A stretch of 64,000 nt of DNA, taken from NCBI GenBank assembly GCA_029449245.1, contig JANATF010000002.1, positions 558,001 to 622,000 of the forward strand, written 5' to 3'. The translations under genes and the position numbers were made by a program. Shown in pieces: positions 57,701-64,000 of the stretch (the stretch's first letter is position 1; every line of letters starts with the position of its first letter). The notes below the pieces were generated by a model. That model made no database searches. It was not told the origin of the DNA and saw nothing but the letters and a program-made list of their open reading frames with translations. The stretch comes from Mortierella alpina. Taxonomy: Eukaryota > Mortierellomycota > Mortierellomycetes > Mortierellales > Mortierellaceae.

Positions 57701-59463
57701 CGCGTTGCTTGTCCTTTCCTGCCAGGTCCATAGTGCATATTTGGCACCCAAATCCTCAATGAAGCCCAGACTCCTCGACCCCATGCCATCCAACTGACCA
57801 ACGTCGCTCGGTGACTCTTTGCAGGAAACGGGAACAAAGACACGCTCCGTTGGATACTGAAGTATTACTGTATTTGCTCCTGACCCGACGCTCACAGTCA
57901 CAAGTCGCGGTAAGGTCCGTGCCATGTCATTGACGAGTTCAGGATTTGTCCCAAAGAGGTCTGCCCATCCTTCCAGACATCGCTGCGTCTGCTCCTCCGT
58001 GAACTCTGAAGTCTCCCGTTGCCTCAGAACAGCTGATGTCCCATGAGGACTGAGTAAAACTAAGATATGTAAATCATTGAGGATCCAAAAGTCAGCGCTT
58101 TCGAACAATGCTCATTACATTTGGGAGAGTGCTATGTCGCTTCCGTACCTTGAAGTTGTTTTTCTGCAGAGGAATGGCGGGTATCAAGGTCCGCTGCGTT
58201 CAAGGTCCGAAGGCGATGGTGTTGAAACGTAGGCTGCAGAACAAGGTTGGATGAGGATAGGTACATGGCGACTGTACACGACAGCATAGTCCTGTGGAGG
58301 AAATTCAAAACAAGACGATCAGTGGCCATATCGGCTACTGTAGAGAATGTCCTGCACTGCTGAACAAGTCGAAGAACACTCACATGGAAGGCATATCAGG
58401 GAAGCTGGGCAGGACGGATTCTCCAAGTTTGGGCTTTAAGGAAGCTGGGAAGACGTACGAGTCGCCCAGTCGGTATCCGCCCTTTGTAACCATTCCACTA
58501 TGGTTGAAATAACAGCGGTCAATCCTCGTGTTCGTTGTCCTGCACGAAATGACTATAGCACTGCGCCTGCTTATCCGTGCAGTTTTCCTTACCGGTCAAG
58601 GACATTCCGAAGTCCACAGATGAAGATCTCGTATTCCTGACCAGCACCGGTGGCGTCTGATGAGGGTGGTACTGTTGAGGAAGGTGCTGTGCTTGGCATG
58701 GGTGTTTGTGGAGTGCCCACTGAGACGGGAGTGTTGTTTTGCAGAATCAAGTCCCATGCCAGGATGCCTGAATGACATTCTACGTGTTGCAAGAACAAAA
58801 AGAGCGAGATGTCCGAAGCGAACGTGAGTAACGTTTCGCTGTTGCCGATTCCACTGAAGCGTCCATGTCATCCGCCCAATCAACAACGACAGGATGATGA
58901 GCATTTACCTCGGAGTTCCTCTAGACCATGGTCCTGTAGCAATGACTGATCTGAAAGCCAAAACACCCACAGCTCCCGCTCCAGTGTCCTTGCCCTTGTT
59001 TTGCGGGCGGATTGAGCACGCTCCTGGTCTGCATAGCGCCAGTGACACGGTATCCTGGCGGCGAGGAGACTGATGTAGGCGGCCAAGAGCGGATCGGACT
59101 CTTGATGGATCGATGGCCCTGGAGCCGATGGGTGCTGATTAGCGTATGCGTGTTCGTGATGGATGCCCTGCGCCTTCCTGTCCTGATGATTTGCTGCCGC
59201 TGTGGCGCGCGGCCTGGTCCTGGCGGGCTTGGACCGCGTGTCTGCATTCAGCTGGCGTGCAAAGTGACGCTTCGAGCAAGTGTATGTATAGCGCGTGTAT
59301 CCAAAGGACGAGAGCTCTGACTAGAGGACAGGCAAGACTGTTCGTTAGAAGCTGATGCATGCAATAAAGTTATGCATGAATGGATGCAAAGTGGCCAGGG
59401 GCCAGATGGGAGCTCTGTGCTTACGATAGAAAAGATGTTGGTGGGCAGGTTATTGTGGAGCAT
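51725..59463 (-). CDS. MED13: Mediator complex subunit 13 (kinase module), multi-exon
   Basis: MED13 links the CDK8 kinase module to core Mediator in the nucleus. Exons I can place with matching phases are: up to 58593; 58539-58384; 58291-58149; 58059-57105; 56994-56739; 56629-51725. The first exon is probably 59463-59425 (MLHNNLPTNIFSI, GTAAGC donor), with one or two further exons between 59330 and 58600 whose borders I could not settle. The N-terminal part holds the conserved HVECHSGILAWD, SGMVTKGGYRLGDSYVFP and VLLSPHG stretches of the MED13 N domain. A run of about 17 glutamines lies at 57530-57590. The last exon (1634 codons) ends with the MED13 C-terminal domain: QHVLYPSTFGGYLRFGLKD, VGYGFSLDGRWLICVWTDHR, and PLSTGYLIQVP. 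The middle is Ser-rich and disordered. No breaks are seen. Two decayed partial copies lie at 27196-31064 and 61190-62060. Confidence 0.88.
57518..57605 (-). repeat. Polyglutamine-coding CAG/CAA repeat inside MED13
   Basis: CTG/TTG triplets on the + strand encode about 17 consecutive Gln with further Gln-rich flanks. The mixture of CAA and CAG codons would stabilise it against slippage. Confidence 0.85.
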
Positions 59464-59999
59464 GGCGCTGTTGTTGCTGCTGTTGATGTTGGTGACAAGA
59501 CGTGTGAGTTTACAAGACGAGGACAAGACGAGGATGCAGTCAGAGATCTGCGCTTCCCTGTCCAGCAAAGAGCGTGAGAGAGACAGAGAGCGCGCGAGAG
59601 CGAGGGCTGAAGAAGCAGGCAGCAATCACTGATGTGGGGGATGAAGAGAGCCACGAGGACAAGAGATGCGAGGCGGATGAAGGAGATGCGGACAGAGGCG
59701 AAGAGGAGGAAGAGGACGACGAAGAAGAAGGGGGATCCAGAAGGGGAGATCAAAGAATGCAGAGCCAGATCAGGATCAGGATCAGGATGACGATGAAGGC
59801 AGGGCAAGCATGATGATGGGTCCACGCAATATGCCGATCGAAACACACCTTGCACGCCCTCGGGGCCGCGGTGACGCCACTTAAGGGCGTCTTGCGCATT
59901 CGGGCCACTTTGTCTGCTTGCACAGCCACACGTGGATTTTTTTTTTTTTTTTTTAAGTATTCTCTGAACGTTCATGCGAGGACGAGCTGTCCAATGACC
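59464..59999. other. MED13 upstream region with purine tract and poly-T
   Basis: Purine-rich GAAGAGGAGGAAGAGG repeats at 59695-59740 and a T run at 59937-59954. The purine tract is shared with 30660-30830 in the duplicated block. The 3' flank of the small secreted protein gene lies at the right end. Confidence 0.45.
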
Positions 60000-60323
60000 T
60001 CAAGGGCTAACTTTCAAACTATAGATCTTCTGGGTCGACCAGTTGTTCTCGCAGCTCTTGATGGTACAGCCATGCAAATAACTACCCTTCTTGCAGTTGC
60101 CCTTGCCATAGTACCCAACAGTCTCGCCAGTCGGCTGGGCCGAAATATACTTCACCTTTCCAGCAACCTGCTCGGGAAGGTTGTAGCATCCATTCCGATC
60201 AATCTTGCTGTAAAAACGGGCACATTTGCCTCCACCATCCTTCTCAGTACAAAATTCCACATGCCAAGCATCCGTCAAGGCTGCCAGAAGGAGGGCAGGA
60301 GCCATCAGCGCGATGAGCTTCAT
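60000..60323 (-). CDS. Small secreted Cys-containing protein
   Basis: A 107-aa protein from ATG at 60323. Residues 1-19 are a signal peptide (LIALMAPALLLAALTDA). The mature part has six cysteines (EFCTEKDGGGKC, GCYNLPEQV, GNCKKG, HGCTIKSC). The spacing and the KVKYISA and YYGKGNC elements resemble secreted beta/gamma-crystallin or inhibitor-I36-like proteins, but I am not sure. Its last codons are also found at 30966-31064, where the duplicated block breaks off, so that copy is a truncated fragment. Extracellular location is predicted; the function is unknown. Confidence 0.72.
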   Translation of the reverse strand: MKLIALMAPALLLAALTDAWHVEFCTEKDGGGKCARFYSKIDRNGCYNLPEQVAGKVKYISAQPTGETVGYYGKGNCKKGSYLHGCTIKSCENNWSTQKIYSLKVSP

Positions 60324-61189
60324 AACGTAGCAGAGCCTTGGATATCCCTCAGAGAAAAAAAGATGTGCGGCAAGTGGAATGGTTCGTCAGCCACGCATGA
60401 TACTTACACCTCTTCAGTTCAAAAGTGAAAAACATCATAAGGCTTACAGGTGATGAATGATGGGCTGTTTGATGGATTGTACAAAAAGTATTGCAACTGT
60501 TCGTTGGGTTGGATGGGGTGCTGCGTTGTAAATACAAGCTAAAAGGCAGAATACAGTATGAGTCCAGTGAATGTGTATGTTGGGGTGCTCGAGAATCTAC
60601 AAGTGGACAACAGCCGTGTCGTTGACATGACATACATGATTTGGAAAACGAAGGAGGGAGGGGGAGGTTTGTGGGTGAGGAAAGTAGCGAACTCACTGCT
60701 GACCTGCAGGTATTTACGCTTCTTGTGCCCAATCCCTGCTAGGTTTTAGGTTGCATAATTAGCTTCGCTAGCTCTTTCGCACAGGACGTGACTAGATAAG
60801 CATGGGGATGCCATGCCGCCGTCCCTTTGTCGGATTATCCTCGTTTCCAGGAGTAGGACGCCGCTCAAAGCTGAAGAGACGCGGCGTCAACACTTATGCA
60901 AATTAGCATACAACGGTAACGAGCATCCTCGGTACTCATGCCTGTTACACAGGAGTAGCGTGGACAGTTTGTTTGTTTGTTGGGCACCTTCTTCGAGAAG
61001 CTCTACCGCTTTGTAATCCATGGTCAGACAAAGATTTTTTCGAGGGACCTGGGGAAAGACCCGAGGATATGTCAAGAGATCTAGAGAGCTTTGTATAGGT
61101 GTCGAACAAACAGACGATGAACAATCGGTAAGACGCGTGTTTATTTCAAGCAAGGGTACCCCTGTGCTCTGCCCAACAAAAAATTGGAG
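60324..61189. other. Intergenic, nothing recognised
   Basis: It includes the promoter side of the secreted protein gene. Only short frames occur on both strands and I see no repeat. Confidence 0.4.
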
Positions 61190-62060
61190 GTAGCCACGAG
61201 TTACGCCAACTTTGCTACCTCTTTGCAAGAAGTGCCCTGGTCCTGCGACGCGATAGCCGGACCCACTCACTTCACTTGAACCCGAGAATCGGTAGTTGCT
61301 AAAACACCCTATTCCATTGCAAGAGAATTCTGTACTGTGAACGGCCCATACTCCAAAGCAGGTATGGAGCAGGCCACAGGATTGCCGTCATGAATGCTGT
61401 ATTAAACTTGACCCTGTCATGATATGCATCGCTAGACATGTACCTCGGGTTATCTCGCGGTTAGTACTTGCCTCCCAAAAGTACCAGTACGTATCGCAAC
61501 GATTACCCTTGATTCTAGTGATCCTAACGAGTAACGACCATAACGACATACATGCAAGAAGTACCCTAGTTGGTTTTGTATGTGCACTCGCTTCCGAAGT
61601 CTGGAGAAAACTGCAACCCATACGAACACGAACCTTCTTGACGAGCAGCATCGCCAACACCAACAGTAAGATGGCGCACTTGCTGGTGGAGTTCACCTTG
61701 TCGCGTCTAGACTCAGTCCTAACCTCGGACCTCGCCCCTCGTTTTTTAGCACTGGCTAAGGACCATGCTTTAGCAAAACAATCATGATCAAAGTCCAGTT
61801 CCAAGGCTCGAGTTTGGAACCAGCGCCCTGGTGTGTCCATTTCCATTATAGCTCCAATATCAAAAGGTAGAGATTTGGATGCACTCCAGATTGATGGCAT
61901 GGCGTTTGCAGAGTTGAGGGTCCTTGTGCCCTACGATGCCGCGCCGTGGGCGAAATTAGCACCCTACTGTACATTCGCGCGGTGATGAGTATACTGCTTT
62001 GTAAGGATTGCGAAGACCGGAGTGCAGCTGATGAATCCGCCACGCCTGCGCCGTGGCAGT
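61190..62060 (-). pseudogene. Second, strongly decayed MED13 fragment
   Basis: 61190-61431 matches 54945-55250 and 61751-61960 matches 55258-55470 of MED13, including the SVWSASK..(D/S)L..DIG..MD stretch, with many substitutions and small indels. 61985-62040 resembles 56540-56585 at the start of the big exon, so a further deletion lies between. An unrelated insert of about 320 bases sits at 61432-61750. No coding frame survives. Confidence 0.75.
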
Positions 62061-63600
62061 CCAAAAGACGCAAATATGGAGGAGCGGTTCCAAAGCCTAG
62101 TGGTTTGGATCAAAACCTGTGCCAAGGAAGGTCATGATCCCGCGTTCACCAAGTGGATCTTGATGGAACTCTGTACTACCCCTGGCACCAAGAAACGCGT
62201 ATTCCACGCTGTGTTCCAGTGCCCTTTCCCTGCGGACACCGAGCGCCTCTTTGTACTCAAGGAGTCATGGCTCGATGATAGCACCCTGGAACATTGTCTT
62301 GGACTACTTTCGCAGCCGGTACGGTGGTGACCGCAATATCTTTGTGCCTGTCACCAAGATGTTGCTTTGGATGAGGGACGCCAAAGAAAATGGATAATGG
62401 ATTTGATTCCAACTGGCACTTGGGCGGAATGCAGTCTGGAGTTGTCCAGCAGGCTTTCGCCATTGTACCTTCCGGAAACCATTGGAGCTCGCTTTGCATT
62501 GATTTCGCAAGGTGCAAGGTCTTCTTCGGGGATTCATTGAACAACCAGTTGCCGTGCACTGTGCGTGAGGCTATTGTTAAATGGCTAGGATACTGCAAGG
62601 TCGACTTGGTCAAATTGGACCCCTGTATTCGCAAGATGGCCGTACCTCAACAGCCTTCTACAAGCGGCTCCTGTGGTGTCATTGCATGAAACGCCATCGT
62701 GCGAGCACTCAATCCAGCTGTTTCCTGCTGGTCATAGAGCAGGGCTCCTTGTCACCGCTTGCGTCTCCTACAACTTTTAACGGGATATCCAGAGTTATGA
62801 AAAGAACAGAAGGCGATTACCGGATCATAGACGGTGAAGGACATCTGCTTACCTTTATCTCCCTATCTAAATCGTTCAGTCTTCACAAGTGATTGAGAGC
62901 CTCATGTCTGGTGGGATCCATTCCTGCAGTATGGCAAGCTCAAGTGAAGTGTTGATGGAAGAGAAAGCAGCGCTCTCGCAGCCGTTGTACAAGGAGAGCC
63001 ATCATCTGCCTGAACAGCAGGTCCATGTGTTGGATGTTGAGAGATGTAAAAAAAGCGACGGGAAGAGGGTATCGTGGAAGAATATACCTCCATATCCAAC
63101 TAGCTCCAACACCCACGCCAACCCTGCACAAGAAGTTCAAGAGATAACCGAGTTTCATGATTGTCACCATGGCCAGGAGCGAGCCATGACTTCAAGTGGC
63201 GAAGATGAGTCTGTCTTCAATGTCGAGGCTACTGTACAGCTCTAGGACGACAAGAACGTTACCGTGCCCCCTAATAGTCAAGAGGATATCGCCGACCATA
63301 AGCCGGCACTTACATCAAGGGATGATGTGGATGAAGCGGGACTCGACCTCAACAGTCGATTCATTCGCAGAGATGCTGACAACAATTGAGTGGGTGTTGA
63401 CAGGAAATGGCGACCCAGCGTCGGACAGCAGTTCAAGGACTTCGAGAAAACACAGTATATGCTCCAAGAATGGGCATTGAACAACCTTTTTGAGATCGTA
63501 ATAGGTTCCTCCAAAAACCTTGCAGTGGACTGCAAAAGAAGGTGTCGCATGAAGTTTCAAACACAATCCATGATGCAATAACACATGCGTGCGCGCAGTT
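62061..63600 (+). pseudogene. Broken Ulp1-type peptidase and MULE N-terminal fragment
   Basis: 62061-62700 encodes a C48 (Ulp1/SENP) peptidase core: NHWSSLCIDFARCKVFFGD (catalytic His and Asp) and QQPSTSGSCGVIA (Gln and Cys). It is broken by frameshifts near 62297, 62391 and 62690 and by later stops. 63300-63590 encodes LNSRFIRRD and VGQQFKDFEKTQYMLQEWAL followed by DCKRRC, the typical N-terminal region of MULE transposases, again with stops. Together this looks like the wreck of a MULE that carried a Ulp1 protease gene. It is not functional. Confidence 0.65.
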
Positions 63601-63772
63601 AACCTGAGGTGGCAAATATCCAGAAACATTCCAGTGCTCCAGGTACGGCCAGCCCAGGAAGCACCAAAGAAAGGAGGAGAGGGAAAAGAACGATGCGATC
63701 GCGGGCAGGGCTGAAACTACTGTAGCTCGAGACCCGTCTACACAGCGCTGTGGATGTGGAGTCAGCCTTGTT

Positions 63773-64000
63773 GCATATCAGCCTTGGTCCAGTGAGCTCC
63801 ATCTCACCATCAGAGATGGAGCGCCTACGCCCTTGAGCGATAGAGCTGTAGACACTTACGCCCTTGAGCTCCATGATCGTTGTTAACTAATAGTTTACCC
63901 AGGTCCACGACCAAAAGTAATAAATACCCAATGTGTGGTTTCTCTGGAACGACATCTTATTCTCACCATCTTTCCATACAAAAAATCCACATTTTTTTTT
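63773..64000. repeat. Dispersed repeat, inverted copy running off the window
   Basis: It is the reverse complement of 46886-47117 at high identity and lies directly downstream of the Ulp1/MULE wreck, so it may be one end of that element family. It continues beyond base 64000. Confidence 0.8.

Noticed and set aside
23750-64000. tRNA, 5S or other small RNA genes
   Set aside because: I looked for A/B-box pairs and cloverleaf stems while reading and found none I could defend; a tRNAscan-SE or Infernal run would settle it.

Overview
The window is nuclear DNA of a filamentous fungus, most likely a Mortierellomycete (Mortierella or Linnemannia type). The evidence is short GT-AG introns with TACTAAC-like branch sites, a Mediator MED13 gene, a MULE transposon, solo LTRs, 28S rDNA fragments, an acid-ceramidase-like Ntn hydrolase, and above all a bacterial-looking multimodular NRPS interrupted by fungal introns. 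Genes in this phylum called malpinin- and malpibaldin-type synthetases have this bacterial-like look; I cannot say from the sequence alone which product this one makes.

Layout. (1) 1-23749, + strand: the 3' part of a giant NRPS gene. Seven C-A-T modules plus a terminal thioesterase are visible and the gene continues off the left edge. Each A domain is cut by one phase-1 intron just before the YTSGSTG motif. The condensation domains are almost identical copies, except the fourth, which is a dual epimerisation/condensation type. The A-domain cores are where the modules really differ. (2) 23750-27195: repeat-poor spacer and a secreted, Cys-rich protein ending in KDEL (minus strand). (3) 27196-31064: a decayed, internally deleted duplicate of the MED13 3' and 5' ends whose right end lies 9 bp from the stop codon of a two-exon methyltransferase gene (31073-32056, minus). 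(4) 32057-41085: a GT23 fucosyltransferase-like gene, an acid-ceramidase-like gene, a gag-like remnant, a solo LTR, a broken coiled-coil family gene and three fragments of 28S rDNA. (5) 41086-45359: a complete MULE-type DNA transposon with long terminal inverted repeats and a 9-bp target duplication, inserted into one of the 28S fragments. Its transposase carries a C-terminal cysteine-peptidase-like domain. (6) 45360-50950: a small secreted peptide gene with a CC-C-C-CC cysteine pattern, a VOC/glyoxalase-fold gene with a similar 5' flank, a solo LTR with a perfect 5-bp target duplication, a large foldback repeat, a truncated MULE end and a MITE. (7) 51725-59463, minus: the apparently intact MED13 gene (Mediator kinase-module subunit), with most exon junctions resolvable. 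(8) 59464-64000: a small secreted Cys-containing protein, a second heavily decayed MED13 pseudogene, a broken Ulp1-type peptidase plus MULE N-terminal fragment, and a repeat shared in inverted orientation with 46.9 kb.

How it fits together. The left third is one biosynthetic assembly line: each module selects an amino acid (A), loads it on a carrier (T) and joins it to the chain (C); one residue is predicted to be epimerised, and the TE releases the peptide. No tailoring, export or regulatory gene for it is recognisable in the downstream flank. The rest is ordinary fungal genes embedded in a repeat-rich, rearranged landscape in which MED13 has been partially duplicated at least twice.
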